Positions 33,880 to 45,905 are shown, numbered from the stretch's first letter. The stretch is DNA of 64,000 nucleotides from Timema cristinae (GCA_039000515.1 JBCFYV010000001.1:59640234-59704233), one strand, 5' to 3'. Numbers and translations are program-made. The notes: a model not told the origin generated them from the letters alone.

Positions 33880-35375
33880 TAACTGGTATATCAGTGTTCG
33901 AATCCCGATCGGGTGTACTGAGAGTGTTTTTTCCTAATATGCTTATAATTCTCCTTGAACCAGTAGCGTCTCGTGACCAAAATTCTTAGGCAAGCTTGGA
34001 AGGGGTGCCCTCAAGCTTAAAAGGGGAGGTCCCAGATTAAAAGAAAATAAGTTTTATGCTTCAAGTAGCTATTTGGAGTTTTTTTAATAATAGTTGTGGC
34101 TTTGGGGGTCCTTCTGTTCTGTGATTTACATTATTGTGTTATTATTTATTATAGGCATATACTTATAAAATTTCGTTTGTTAGCTTTCACTGATATACAC
34201 ATCAAAACAAAAGCACCTATTACAATAAACTCCACAAAACTCTAAATCCCGGTACGCACAACACTACTTCTTGTACAAAAATTTGTGCAAAAATTTGTAC
34301 AATATATTGGTCACATAGATTGCATACAAATCCTAGCCAGTGATTGTTCATATGGCATTTGTGATTGCAAACAATATTTGATTTTTTTTGCGTTTTTACC
34401 TTGTTTATGGAAAAAAATGTTTGAATGATTTGGAAAATATTGATATTTAATGTAAATAATTTTTTAATCATTCCTAAATATGATGAAATATTTTTTTTCG
34501 ATTAATTAATTATTTTTCTTTAAACGGTTTAAAACCTTTATATTTGGGGTTTAACCTCCTTAAATGATAATTATTTGTTTGTTTTCAAGCATTTAGCTGT
34601 TTTTCTTACTATCACTTTCCTTAAATTATAATTATTTGTTTGTTTTCAAGCATTTAGCTGTTTTTCTTACTATCACTTTTTTTTAAAGTAACCATCTGGC
34701 AGAACAAGTTTTCATGTTTATAACTCAAAAGTTGTGCAAGAAAAACTGCTGATATAGGTAGGACGCGTTCTATTTCCTGAAATTGTATACAATAATTTGT
34801 GCGAAGCAGATCTTGTACAAATTTTTGTGCTCACACGACGCCATCTTCAATCTGCAACTTCGTGTTCAACTCTATGTACAATAAGTTTTGTCATGTGTAC
34901 TGGGCTTAAAGATGTGAGGGCACGGGGTCAGTACCTTGAAAGAATGGTAGTGACTTCGGTTCTAGTCGTCACCTTTTGGGCAAGAGAAGTCGTATTTCGG
35001 CTGCTTTCATTTTTACCTGATATCCGCAGCTCTTCCCCTTCTCTCGCCTCTGAAATATATGACGTCACAAATATTAACTACACTAGCTAGAGCAACGGGA
35101 TGAAATTCGGACAAATATCGACTTTCAACCCCCATTAGATGGACTAGTGCTCGTTTAACATGCATGTTATGGTCACTGCCATGTGTGGAATTTTTTATAA
35201 ACCCACTGATGCTTGAATTACATTTAAATTACTACCAGGAGAATATTTTTCAAACATTAAAAAAAATATTACATATCTTCAATCTAAGGCAAGCAGTGCT
35301 TGCCTTGCTCTCCCTGATGAGACGCCACTGCCCTAAACGCAAATACGGACATATTTTCCAAACATTTTACCTTCT
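33880..35375 (+). repeat. SINE split by a non-autonomous hAT insertion
   Basis: The left half (33880-33960) has a B box GTGTTCGAATCCCGATCG and the body TTTTTCCTAATATGC. The right half resumes at 35331 with CCCTAAACGCAAATACGGAC, the expected continuation of the family body (CCCTCCACGCAAATGCGGGT). Everything between is the hAT element. Confidence 0.75.
33961..35330 (+). mobile_element. Non-autonomous hAT element inserted in a SINE, 1370 bp
   Basis: The ends are CAGTAGCGTCTCGTGACCAA and GAGACGCCACTG, closely similar to the TIRs of the autonomous hAT at 28695. The flanks CCTTGAAC (33953-33960) and CCCTAAAC (35331-35338) both correspond to CCCTCCAC of the SINE, so they are an aged 8-bp duplication. 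Inside is a tandem 60-bp duplication at 34563-34680 (TTGTTTGTTTTCAAGCATTT). There is also a nested segment with ends CCCGGTACGCACAACAC (34248) and GTGTACTGGG (34908). No coding sequence. Confidence 0.8.
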
Positions 35376-36064
35376 TTATTCCTTATCCTTTGGAGTAAAT
35401 ACGCGTATAGCTGTAATGGGAAGTAAGACATAGCGCACAAAAATTTGCACACTAATCTGTTGAATTTTTTATTTCCTTAAATCAATCTGGTTTACTTGTA
35501 GCCACACTTAACTTCTATATTTGTAATTTGAGCTCACCTATGCTGTTAAATGGAACCCTCTTACGAGTTAGCCTAACAGAATGAAAAACTTTACTATATG
35601 AGGCATGACAGGTTGCACTAGGTGAGAAACGGTAATGAAACTAAGAATCCGAGTGATTCCATTTAGCCTGACACTGCAGTTTAAGACCCTGAGATTTCCT
35701 AGCAAGGATTACCTTGTAATGAACTCCAATAAAGCGCAAGGACAAACCCTGAAGTCGGCAGGAATTAATCTCTATGATGAGTGATTTTCCCCCCGACATC
35801 TATATGTGGTGATCTTCGTATAGCAGCAACTTGCACCTGCTTGGTCTTGCTGGTAAAAGACTAACACCGTTTACAAAGATGCTTTGTGTCAAAATGAGTT
35901 TCTCTATTTCCTACACATATTAAAGATATTCTGTATAGGTCATCTTAAATCCAAAACAATTATACTACACTGCGCTTTTTTAAATCTGCAGATACATCTT
36001 TTGACAACTAAAAATTTATATTCAAATTATTCTCTACCTTAAACGTTGTGTGATTTATTATCTG
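35339..36064. other. AT-rich noncoding spacer between two related hAT copies
   Basis: No gene is seen. After the SINE remnant ends at about 35375 there is mixed single-copy-looking sequence up to the start of the inverted hAT copy. Confidence 0.4.
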
Positions 36065-36775
36065 CAGTTGCGTTACGTCAGGGCAAGCAAGGCAAGGACT
36101 ACTTGCCTTTCATTGAAGATATGTGATTATTTTATTTAATGTTGCAAAAATATTTTCCTGGTAATCATTTAAATGTAATTCAAGCATCGGTGGAGTTGAA
36201 AAATGACAGTGACCGTAACATGAATGTAAGACGAACACTAGTCCATCTAATGGTGGTTGAAGGTCGGTAGTTGTCCGACTTTCATCCTATTGCTCTAGCT
36301 AGTTTAGTTCTTATTTGTGACGTCATAGATTTCAGAGGGGAGAGAAGGGGAAGAGCTGCGGATGTCAGGTAAAAATGCAAGCAGCCGAGCTACGACTTCT
36401 CTTGCCCGAAAGGTGACGACTAGAACCGAAGTCACTACCTCTCTCTGCCTCTTTCAAAACAATGGGATGTTATGGAATGAAGGGGGAAATTAATATTTTC
36501 AAGGTACTGACCCCGTACTCACACATATTTAAACTCGGTACACACGACACAACTTATTGTACAAGTAAGCTCTGCTTTGCACAACTAATTGTAAACAATT
36601 TCAGGAAATTGAACGTATCCAATATCAGCCATTTTTCTTGTACAACTTTTGAGATGTAAACACGAAAACTTCGTCTTATAGACTGTTACTTTAAAAAAAA
36701 AAAGAGTAATTGTAAGAAAAACAGCTAGATGCTTGAAAACAAACAAATAATTGTAATTGAAGGATGTTAACGATG
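36065..36775 (-). mobile_element. Inverted, truncated copy of the same non-autonomous hAT
   Basis: It starts CAGTTGCGTTACGTCAGGGC, the diverged right TIR. It then follows the reverse complement of the copy at 33961-35330, e.g. AGAGCTGCGGATGTCAGGTA and GGTGACGACTAGAACCGAAG. A nested GGTACACACGACACAACTTA segment is also shared, with an internal deletion. Similarity ends near 36775 without a second TIR. Confidence 0.75.
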
Positions 36776-37989
36776 TGCACAGGCTGCTAGGGACAGATAT
36801 ATTCCGATAGAGTGTAGTACTATCGGTTTGTCGTGCTCGTGACGGCCCGGTTAAAGAGGGAGACAGTATCATTACCTCTCACTCTTAATTAACTTCTCGC
36901 TTTGAGTAAAAATAAAAGTAAGGAAAGAGGGGATTAGTAACCTAACAGGGAATGTTTACAGAGGGGTTTGGTGGAATACAATGCTACCGTTAGAAGGACA
37001 AATACTTTTAACTACGCCTAGCTCAAGGGTGGATCCAGGGCTAGTTGTAGGTGTGAATTGGTTTTCACAAGGCTCCTTCAAGGATACATTTAATAATTTT
37101 GATTAATAAAGATTTTAATTTATAATATTTTAATTATAATATTGCGAGTTTAAAAAACTAGTTGAAATTAACAATTAATATAATAATACTTTAAGAAAGA
37201 ACACAATTTGGATTAATCAATTTGTAATTTTAATACAAAAATAACATAAAACAAAAAGTTGCCGTCACAATAAAAGTAATAAATATACTCTTTACTTAGG
37301 TCTAAAGTGTTTTAGTAATAAAAGAAAAAATGTGTATTTTAATACTAAACTTAATTTAAATATTGGAAAATTTTAGTTTTAATCCCTTTTCTTTGCTCTA
37401 GAGCTAAGTTGAAAGAGATGTTGCCTAATTTTGATTAGGTCGTGTAGGAGATAGGATGAGGAAGGTGTTAGTAAGTCATTCTTTACAACTTTAAAGTATT
37501 GGTTTCAATATTTATGATTATTTTCTATGCAGGAGGGGACGATTGCACCCAACTCCACCTGGGTCCTCCCCTGGCCTAGCCAGGGAAACTCGAATAAATA
37601 TATTACTTTTAATGTTAATGAGAACAAATTCACTCTGAGGTGTGTAAAGATGATTACATACTCCAACAAGTTAATATACAAAATTAAATACACTTTTTGG
37701 AATATGTGGGATAAAAATGACATTAACTAAAGGTTTTTTTCATTTAAAATAAACACTTTTAAAAAAATATGATATTCAACGAAATACAATAATTGTAATG
37801 ATCTTGATATTTTTTGGACACAATTATAATTAACTAAGACTGAATGCCATTAATGATATGATTTAAATTTCTAGGCCTAAGTACTATAGTTGTATTTGTA
37901 AACAAAATTAGTTACAGGTTCATATTGTTTACACTGTCATAATACAAACTGGTCATTAAGCTGTAAAAAATATCTCGAAGGTTAGAGAC
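36776..37989. other. AT-rich noncoding stretch
   Basis: No gene is supported. The open frames at 36585-36872 and 37505-37730 are short, lie in repeats or AT-rich sequence, and overlap each other on both strands. Confidence 0.4.
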
Positions 37990-38640
37990 ATGTGGCCGAC
38001 ACGATTTGGAACAACTGGTTGACAAGTTCATGCTTAGGTGGACAAAGTGTCAGCAACTGGCCTACCAATTGGGGCTCCAGCTAACTGATCGACAGCAACT
38101 GGTTAACATGTGTGGAAAAAGTGGTCGACAGACAAGTGACTGTCATGCAAAAGCATTGTCGATCACATGGTCGATGTGAGTAGGAGCATGTGATAAAGAG
38201 CCAATTGGTCGACAAAAAGTATACAAATATTTGGAATGATTGGTGGGTTAATTATCTAACCCTACTATGACCTACTGGTCGACTAGCCCATGCATACGAG
38301 GACAAAGTGATATACACACGAATAGTTGACCAATTTGGGTGCATAAAACTAATCAACAATAAACTGGTCGATACGTGTGAACAAAGTGATCGACAGACAA
38401 GAAATCTACACGAAGTAGTACTTAGACCAAGTTGTTGATAAGGGTAGGACCATGTGCTAGACGACCAACTGATCGACAAAATATTAACAAACATTTGATA
38501 GACTAGGTAACTAGTGGCCGTCGACTCGTCGAAAAATACGTACATAGAACAACAAAGTGATAGACAGCCAACTGGTCGACAAAAAACAACTGGCAGACAT
38601 ACGTTGAGATGGATCCATATAATAGTGGACCACAATTAAT
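37990..38640. repeat. ~260-bp diverged tandem repeat rich in TGGTCGACA
   Basis: Pairs of matching landmarks are about 257-262 bp apart: GTGGACAAAGTGT (38039) with GAGGACAAAGTGA (38298); AAAGTGGTCGACAGACAAG (38118) with AAAGTGATCGACAGACAAG (38378); AGCCAATTGGTCGACAAAAA (38200) with CGACCAACTGATCGACAAAA (38462). Two and a half copies are visible. The - strand open frame here is not protein-like. Confidence 0.6.
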
Positions 38641-39318
38641 ACATAGCGAAAAAAGAACTCGCTAAGCCAAAAGCTAGGTGTTCTATTTTTGTATCCAGGT
38701 GTTCTTTTTCCACTATATATTTAGTCACATTACAGTAAACGTCTGTCATTCGTTAATAATAACAATGCCAATCGATTAAAATAGTGCGTTTTACATAACA
38801 TTAAATAAACAATGTCCCTTCTGTATAATGTACAAAATAAAAACAATTAAATGTTGGTAAATACACCAATCATATACATAATATACAGTGAAAATGTTAA
38901 CCAAATTATTGTAAAATAATAGCAGAAAAGGTATGTTCTCTAAGAAGAAAATACAAGGAATTAATAAAAATATTAAAGTTATTATTTTTATTACGATAAA
39001 ATAATCAACAAAAATATACACAATTCTCTAACCACATCACTCACAAGTAGCCTTATTAACGTTGTTATCTCCTGATTAAATATTACCTTATTTGGAAAGA
39101 TTCTCACCTGGATTATTTTTTAATTGAATGTATTTAGAATCTATTTGAGAATATCAGAAGGTGTGAACTACATCTAGAAGAGGGCTAATTTATTCCAAGA
39201 AGGGCAATCACCCCTCTCTACACTCCACTTATCGTTTGATCTGTCCCTAATTTGAAGTGGTCCTTTCCCCCTTTTTTGAAACTATACTCTTTTAAAAGAT
39301 ATTTAGAATAGTCCCCCC
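38641..39318. other. AT-rich flank of the Polinton
   Basis: No gene is seen. This is pre-insertion flanking sequence on the left side. Confidence 0.4.
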
Positions 39319-39324
39319 TACAAA
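39319..39324. repeat. Polinton target-site duplication, left
   Basis: TACAAA immediately before AGTAAGGG. The same hexamer follows CCCTTACT at 59597-59602. Six base pairs is the duplication length characteristic of Polinton/Maverick integration. Confidence 0.88.
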
Positions 39325-40901
39325 AGTAAGGGAGAAGTGCAGTTTCTGGGGCGCACATTAATCAAGAGTTTAATGGTTCCTGAGATGACACGATAGGTAT
39401 GTTGATGTGAGATGGGGAGGTGGGGAGGTGGTGGGGATGACTGAGAGATGTGATGGGGGTTTAGGAGGGTTCCTGAGGGGTGGAGGGTGTGGGAGGGGGG
39501 TGAGAAGGGTTGGAGTACTCAGATGTGAGGGAGCACCTGGGTGAGGGGTGGAGGGGGAGACATATATATTTTTTTGGTGCGGGATACGAGGACACAACTG
39601 TTTTTTTGGTGCAGTTTCTGTGACTCATTTGCATAATGATCTCCTGGGATGCTGGAGGAGGGGGGTGGTGGGTTGAAGCAGCTGGGAGGGAGAGGACTCG
39701 GGATGGCTGAGATGAGCGGGGGAGACTATAAATATTTCACTCTACCTCCACGCAAATGCGGGTTCATTCCCGAGGGTTGTCTCACGGCCTGGATGTTTTT
39801 TCTCCTGGACAGCTACGGGTCTTGAACCCTAGTATCCACTCTACCTTCACACAAATGCGGGTTCACTTCCCAATTCCTACGCGGGAGGGCAGCTTATGGA
39901 CCAGAGATATGACAAGTATATTCTCTCTCAAACCCTGATGGTCAGCCTAGCAAAGATTGGGAATTAAGGATATGACAAGTATTATTCCCTCGTGTGTATG
40001 TGTGTATGTGATGCGTATGTGTAGGTATAGGTGTAGGTGTGTGTGTGTGTATGTGTATGTGTAGGTGTAGGTGTATGTGTATGTGTATGTGTATGTTGTG
40101 AATAGTTTTTTTTAAATGATGGATTCTATTCTCGAAATGGTAGTAAAATGTATCATGGATTGGGATCCTGGGTAGTATGCTTGTTGTTCTTGGGACTGGG
40201 AAGGTTAGAACCCCCTGCCAGTGCACCGTGGATTAGGAACCCGCATTCACGTGAAAAGAAAGTTGAAAACCATTTTGGAAAATTCACCTTAGTACACCCT
40301 GGATCTCCACGTCATCGTCAGTCTAGTAGCGCCTTACACTATACCTCCACACAAATGCGGGTTCACTTCCCAATTCCTACGCGGGAGGGCAGCTTATGGA
40401 CCTGGGGATATGACAAGTATATTCTCTCTCTCAAACCCTGACGGTCAGTCCTAGCAAAGATTGGGAATTAAGGATATGACAAGTATTATTCCCTTCTAAG
40501 TCAATAATCATTTAATTGTTTTCAAGTTAAATGAGTTTAAAAGAATTGTTTACATCATTAACTACCAAAACAGGGTCGTGTGCGTGTGTGAGTGTGTTAG
40601 GATAACTGAACTTAATCTAAGACAATAATCGTTGAATTGTTTTCAAGTTAAATGAGTTTAAAAAAAATTGTTTACATCATTAACTAACAATACAAGGTTG
40701 TGTGTGTGTGCGTGTGGGTGTATGTGTAATTATCTTTAAATGAAGCTGGATTATGAAGAGTTGATTTCCCCGAAAAAAACGAATGATATTTCTTCGCATA
40801 CATATATTCAGTACAAAATTCTCCCTCTCTCTCTCTCTCAAAGTCTTAGTCTTTTCGGTATGGAGGAGGGTTGATGGAGCACCCGGGCGAGGGGTGGAGG
40901 G
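39325..40901 (+). repeat. Polinton left terminal inverted repeat
   Basis: About 1.58 kb, matched by the reverse complement of 57490-59596 with few differences. It includes a G-rich outer segment, SINE-derived pieces (for example CGTGGATTAGGAACCCGCAT and CACACAAATGCGGGTTCACT), GT microsatellites at about 39993-40095, and two tandem units of about 500 bp that end in GGATATGACAAGTATTATTC (about 39985 and 40488). A displaced fragment of the unit recurs at 40978-41070. Confidence 0.88.
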
Positions 40902-41201
40902 GGAGACTATTTTTTAAGGGTTATCCCTCTCTCTCTCTCTCTTCCATCATCGTGATGTAGAAGGGTTTGGGAGGGCGGCTCGGGATATGACAAGTATATT
41001 CTCTCTCAAACCCTGACGGTCAGTCCTAGCAAAGATTGGGAATTAAGGATAAGACAAGTATTATTCCCCCTCCCTAAATAAATAGTACAGTTTTTTTTAA
41101 ACCTAGTATATTCTTAATATTACATTGATACATATATATTCAGTACAAGATTCTTTCATGTATAGTCTTAGTCTTTTCAACATACACATACGTATAGTCT
41201 T

Positions 41202-41750
41202 TCACCACTTGAAAAGATCGTATTTGTCGTCGCCTAGATAGATCAGTCCGCGCTGCGACGCGTTAAACCGACTTCTGTATCTCGCGCCAAAGTTTTTACC
41301 TGGAAGATGCACTTTACCCACATAGTCCAGCGTCACGATGTTCGGCTCGTCCTCCGGCTCGCTGATCTCCTCGTCTCCTTCCAGGCGAAGAACGTTGTAG
41401 GCCCGATACTTTTCGAGTTCAGAGATGCTTTTGACACGGTCGAGTTCCTCCCGCTCGATCCGATCAAGCTCGATGCACAAAGCGTCTTCCTCGAGCAGGG
41501 GAGCGTCTTCGCTGAGAATTTGCGGCTCGTCCCCTTCCTTCAGCTTGTAGACGGCACATGATGTTGAACAGTTCTCGACGGACTGACTCGCCTCGTACAT
41601 TCCCGGATTATGGCATCCGAGCCAGTGCTCCGAAGAGTCGCAACACTCGCTGTAACCCTTCTCGGCTCTCGCGATGTAGTATTCCAAGCTGTTGTCTGAG
41701 ATCTTAATTTCACTCATGTCCTCCAGACGATAACCCAACCGTCTAAACAT
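41202..41750 (-). CDS. Gene B, Cys/acidic region plus beta domain
   Basis: A single intact 182-residue frame starting at ATG 41750, 35-43 bp after a TATA box on the - strand. Residues 1-80 include a Cys/His-containing stretch (YSECCDSSEHWLGCHNPGM). An acidic region follows, then the helix CIELDRIEREELDRVKSISE, then a C-terminal beta domain with YRAYNVLRLE, IVTLDYVGKVHLPGKNFG and RGLIYLGDDKYDLFKW. Gene B' at 8329 shares everything from the helix on but has a canonical C2H2 finger in front. The beta domain aligns by pattern with proteins A and C. Its place in a polymerase-bearing element suggests a DNA-replication or DNA-binding accessory role, but that is inference. Confidence 0.7.
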   Translation of the reverse strand: MFRRLGYRLEDMSEIKISDNSLEYYIARAEKGYSECCDSSEHWLGCHNPGMYEASQSVENCSTSCAVYKLKEGDEPQILSEDAPLLEEDALCIELDRIEREELDRVKSISELEKYRAYNVLRLEGDEEISEPEDEPNIVTLDYVGKVHLPGKNFGARYRSRFNASQRGLIYLGDDKYDLFKW

Positions 41751-41800
41751 TTCGAATGAGATGCGTCTCCCTACCTCCCGGTCGCTTTATATGCTCGGGA
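41751..41800 (-). promoter_or_regulatory. TATA promoter of gene B
   Basis: On the - strand GAGCATATAAAGCGACCGGG places a TATA box at about 41793-41785, roughly 38 bp before the ATG. A G/C-rich stretch lies just upstream. This layout is shared with genes A and A'. Confidence 0.55.
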
Positions 41801-41861
41801 CGGAGGGGGGGAACATACCCTCGCCTCCCTCTATATCCTTCGCATCGATCCACGAATTGCG

Positions 41862-42215
41862 TGTAGATCACAGAAAACAACTTAACGGAACAGGATACAG
41901 ATCTAGAGGTCCCAGGTTCAATCCTCGGCACTTTCACAGGAAACAACTTAACGGAACAGGCTACAGATCTAGAGGTCCCGAGTTCAATCCCTAGATCACA
42001 GAAAACAACTTAACGGAACAGGATACAGATCTAGAGGTCCCGAGTTCAATCCTCATATATATAGTGTAGATCACAGAAAACAACCTAACGGAACAGGCTA
42101 CAGATCTAGAGGTCCCAGGTTCAATCCTCATATATATAGTGTAGATCACAGGAAACAACCTAATGGAACAGGATACAGATCTAGTGGTCACGGGTTCAAT
42201 CCTCACCTCAGTACC
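41862..42215 (+). repeat. Five tandem tRNA-like units
   Basis: Units start at about 41866, 41938, 41995, 42068 and 42144. Each has AACTTAACGGAACAGGATAC, AGATCTAGAGGTCCC and a T-arm/B-box-like GGGTTCAATCCTC or GAGTTCAATCCC. They look like the 3' two thirds of a tRNA or a tRNA-derived SINE head. No full cloverleaf is visible, so these are not functional tRNA genes. Both-strand open frames here come from the repeat. Confidence 0.7.
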
Positions 42216-42402
42216 GGTACAAACCCTTCCTTCACCTCTGACACGACATCTTGTGAATGTGAGGAATGACAGGTTATCACCGAGGTTCGCATTCCTCGTT
42301 AAGCTGTAGGTCCTTCATTTCATCTCACAATCTCCCTACCATTACACATTAGCGTAAGTAAGACGTGATGCTAATAAATATAACTCCCTGGTATTGATGC
42401 AG

Positions 42403-44170
42403 GCTAGTGCGTTCTTCCTATTACAATCTGACTATATCTAACGGTCAACAGAGCTATGTGTGACATAGTGTGTTCCTCCTATTACAATCTGACTATATCT
42501 AGCGGTCAACAGAGCTATGTGTGACCTAGTGAGTTCTTCCTATTACAATCTGACTATATCTAGCAGTCAACAGAGCTATGTGTGACCTAGTGTGTTCTTC
42601 CTATTACAATCTGACTAAATCTAGCAGTCAACAGAGCTATGTGTGAGCTAGTGTGTTCCTCCTATTACAATCTTACTATATCTAGCGGTCAACAGAGCTA
42701 TGTGTGACCTAGTGTGTTCTTCCTATTATAATCTGACTATATCTAGCAGTCAAAAGAGCTATGTGTGACCTAGTGTGTTCTTCCTATTACAATCTGACTA
42801 TATCTAGCGGTAAGCAGAGCTATGTGTGACCTAGTGAGTTCTTCCTATTACAATCTGACTATATCTAGCAGTCAACAGAGCTATGTGTGACCTAGTGTGT
42901 TCTTCCTATTACAATCTGACTATATCTAACGGTTGAAAGAGTTATGTGTGACCTAGTGTGTTCTTCCTATTACAATCTGAATATATCTAGCAGTCAACAG
43001 AGCTATGTGTGACCTAGTGAGTTCTTCCTATTACAATCTGACTATATCTAGCAGTCAACAGAGCTATGTGTGACCTAGTGTGTTCTTCCTATTACAATCT
43101 GACTATATCTAACGGTTGAAAGAGTTATGTGTGACCTAGTGAGTTCTTCCTATTACAATCCGACTATATCTAGCAGTCAACAGAGCTATGTGTGATCTAG
43201 TGAGTTCTTCCTATTACAATCCGACTATATCTAGCAGTCAACAGAGTTATGTGTGATCTAGTGAGTTCTTCCTATTACAATCTGACTATATCTAGCAGTC
43301 AACAGAGCTATGTGTGACTAGTGTGTTCTTCCTATTACAATCTGACTATATCTAGCAGTCAACAGAGCTATGTGTGAGCTAGTGGTTCTTCCTATTACAA
43401 TCTGACTATATCTAGCAGTCAACAGAGCTATGTGTGACTAGTTGTTCTTCCTATTACAATTGACTATATCTAGCAGTCAACAGAGCTATGTGTGAGCTAG
43501 TGTTCTTCCTATTACAATCTGACTATATCTAGCAGTCAACAGAGCTATGTGTGACTAGTGTGTTCTTCCTATTACAATCTGACTATATCTAGCAGTCAAC
43601 AGAGCTATGTGTGACCTAGTGAGTTCTTCCTATTACAATCTGACTATATCTAGCAGTCAACAAGCTATGTGTGACTAGTGTGTTCTTCCTATTACAATCT
43701 GACTATATCTAGCAGTCAACAGAGCTTTTGTGTGACTAGTGGTTCTTCCTATTACAATCTGACTATATCTAGCAGTCAACAGAGCTATGTGTGACTTGTG
43801 TGTTCTTCCTATTACAATCTGATATATCTAGCAGTCAACAGAGCTATGTGTGACCTAGTGGTTCTTCCTATTACAATCTGACTATATCTAGCAGTCAACA
43901 GAGCTATGTGTGACCTAGCGTGTTCTTCCTATTACAATTGACTATATCTAGCAGTCAACAGAGTATGTGTGACCTAGTGTGTTCTTCCTATTACAATCTG
44001 ACTATATCTAGCAGTCAACAAGTATGTGTGACTTGTGTTTCCCATTACAATCTGACTATATCTTGCAGTCAACAGAGCTATGTGTGACTGTGTGTTCTTC
44101 TATTACGAATCTGACTATATATAGCAGTCAAAGAGAGTGATGACTTAGGAGTCTTCCTATTAACGAAGTC
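42403..44170. repeat. 61-bp satellite array, left block
   Basis: About 29 units of the type CTAGTGTGTTCTTCCTATTA-CAATCTGACTATATCTAGCAG-TCAACAGAGCTATGTGTGAC. Variants at AGCGGTC/AACGGTT/AGCAGTC and GTGTGTT/GTGAGTT recur in local patterns. From about 43300 rightward single-base deletions accumulate (GTGTGACTAGTG instead of GTGTGACCTAGTG). There is no internal gene, and no regular spacer, so it is not a CRISPR. Confidence 0.95.
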
Positions 44171-45905
44171 GAAAGAAACTAGCCCGCAAACAAGAAACTA
44201 TGGGGTGATCTAGGGGAGTTTCCCCATATACAAATTAATATATCTGATTAAACGTACAATTTGTAGTAGGGTCTACATATTTAACATTGAATATTGGAAA
44301 ATAAAAGTATATGTTGAATTTGTTTTTTAACTATTATAACTGTTTATTTGCAACAACAGAAATGTTTAATTTTATGTTCTTCTATGTTCAATATGATTTT
44401 ACGTTAATGATTGAATTAATGTTTTTAATTACAATTTTATTAAATCAAAAGATTTAACGTATTAACTTGTAATGAAAATTAAATTGTATAATCATAGCGT
44501 TCAAAAGAATATGTAATGACTAGTTGGATTATACTATTCATTGACTATTCTAGCAGTAACAGAGCATGGGACATGAAGAGGATAAATAATTGAAAACAAT
44601 CATAATTAGCATGTCAAAGAGTTAAGTGTAATCTAAGTAGATGTTCTACTATAATTAGACTATATTTGCATCAACAGAGTTTAGTGTGTGAAATAGTGTG
44701 TTTTCTATTACAATTGATATATCTAAGAATAACAGAGATATGTTATCTATGTGAGTTCTTTCTCTTACAATTGATATTCTAGAGTAAAGAGTATGTTGTG
44801 ACTAGTTGTTTTCCTATTTAAATCGACTATATCTAGCATTAACAAGTATGTGTGACTAGGTGTTCTTCTATTACAATTGATAATCTAACTTAAAGCTTAG
44901 TGAACTTGTATGTTTTATATACATAGACTATATCTAGCAGTAACAGAGCTAGTGGAGTGTGTGTTCTTTATTTTACAATTGACTATATATAGCAGTCAAA
45001 CATAATCTTTTGATGACTGTGGTTTCCATATTACAATACTGAATATATCTAGCTCACAGGTATAGTTGTGAATGTGTTCTTCTTTACAATATACTATATT
45101 ACAAGTAACAATACTATTGTGACTAGTGTTTTTATTACAATTACTATTTTAAATTGTTGTTTTGTTTTCCTATTCAATCACTAATCACAGTCAATAGAGC
45201 TAGTGTAATTTTTTTTCCTATTACAATACTGATATTTTTTCAGCATACGAGCTATTTGTATTTGGTTGTCTCTATTACAATTGAACTATATTAGCAGTTC
45301 AACTAGACTTTTCGTAGATAGTGTGTTCACCTATTAATTATCTGATATATTAGAATCACACTAGCTATTGTGAGTTGGGTCTTCATATAATCGACTATAT
45401 CTAGCAGTCAACATTAGATATTGTGGCTATGTTGAATATGCTTCCTATTAAATCGGCTATATCTGCATCAACAGCTTTGTGATTGTGAGTTCTCCATATT
45501 CAATCTGCAATATCTAGAGTCAACATGAGTATGTGTGAGTTTAGGAGTACTATCATGATGATCAATCGAGTCTCATCTTTTAGTTCAGCACCCTTATCAC
45601 AGGGATCGTTATTGTTGTACGTAGTGAGTTCGTTCATTACAACAGGCAGTCTTGCTAGTCAACAGTAGCTATGGTCTGTACAGTGTTGGTTTCTTACCTT
45701 TACAATCTGAACTGATAATGCAGCCGTACAACTACCTTAATTTCCAAAGTGGGTCTCCGCTATTAGCATATCAAAGTAAATCTCTTGCGGTCCATCTCGA
45801 TGATGTGACTAGTGTTTCTTCTATCACTATCGACTATTTTAAGTTGAGGCTATGGTTTACTAGTCGAATTTTCCTATTCCATCTGGACTATCTATCTACG
45901 TAACA
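44171..45905. repeat. Corrupted satellite block, probable mixed assembly consensus
   Basis: Satellite motifs are still visible but shot through with deletions (44540-45540). The AT-rich stretch 44222-44530 is not satellite. From 45541 to 45905 satellite letters alternate with sequence of the polymerase gene: GATGATCAATCGAGTCTCAT mirrors GATGATCAGACCTCGAGTCT (49936), and TCAAAGTAAATCTCTTGCGG (45771) is identical to 50228-50247. Such base-by-base blending is unlike natural recombination. The open frame at 45652-45903 is an artefact of it. Confidence 0.7.

Noticed and set aside
34248..34910. Separate nested MITE with its own target duplication
   Set aside because: Inverted ends are visible but the flanking octamers match only partly, so it is mentioned within the hAT entry rather than called separately.
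38252..38635. 127-codon open frame on the - strand
   Set aside because: It lies across the 260-bp tandem repeat and has no protein-like conservation between repeat copies.
39370..39597. Pro-rich open frame in the TIR
   Set aside because: Translation of the G-rich outer TIR segment; mirrored at the other arm and low in complexity.
41743..42206. Open frames on both strands over the tRNA-like units
   Set aside because: They are products of the tandem repeat and their peptides simply repeat with it.
45652..45903. 83-codon open frame inside the satellite
   Set aside because: It lies in the blended consensus block; its residues derive from alternating satellite and antisense polymerase sequence.
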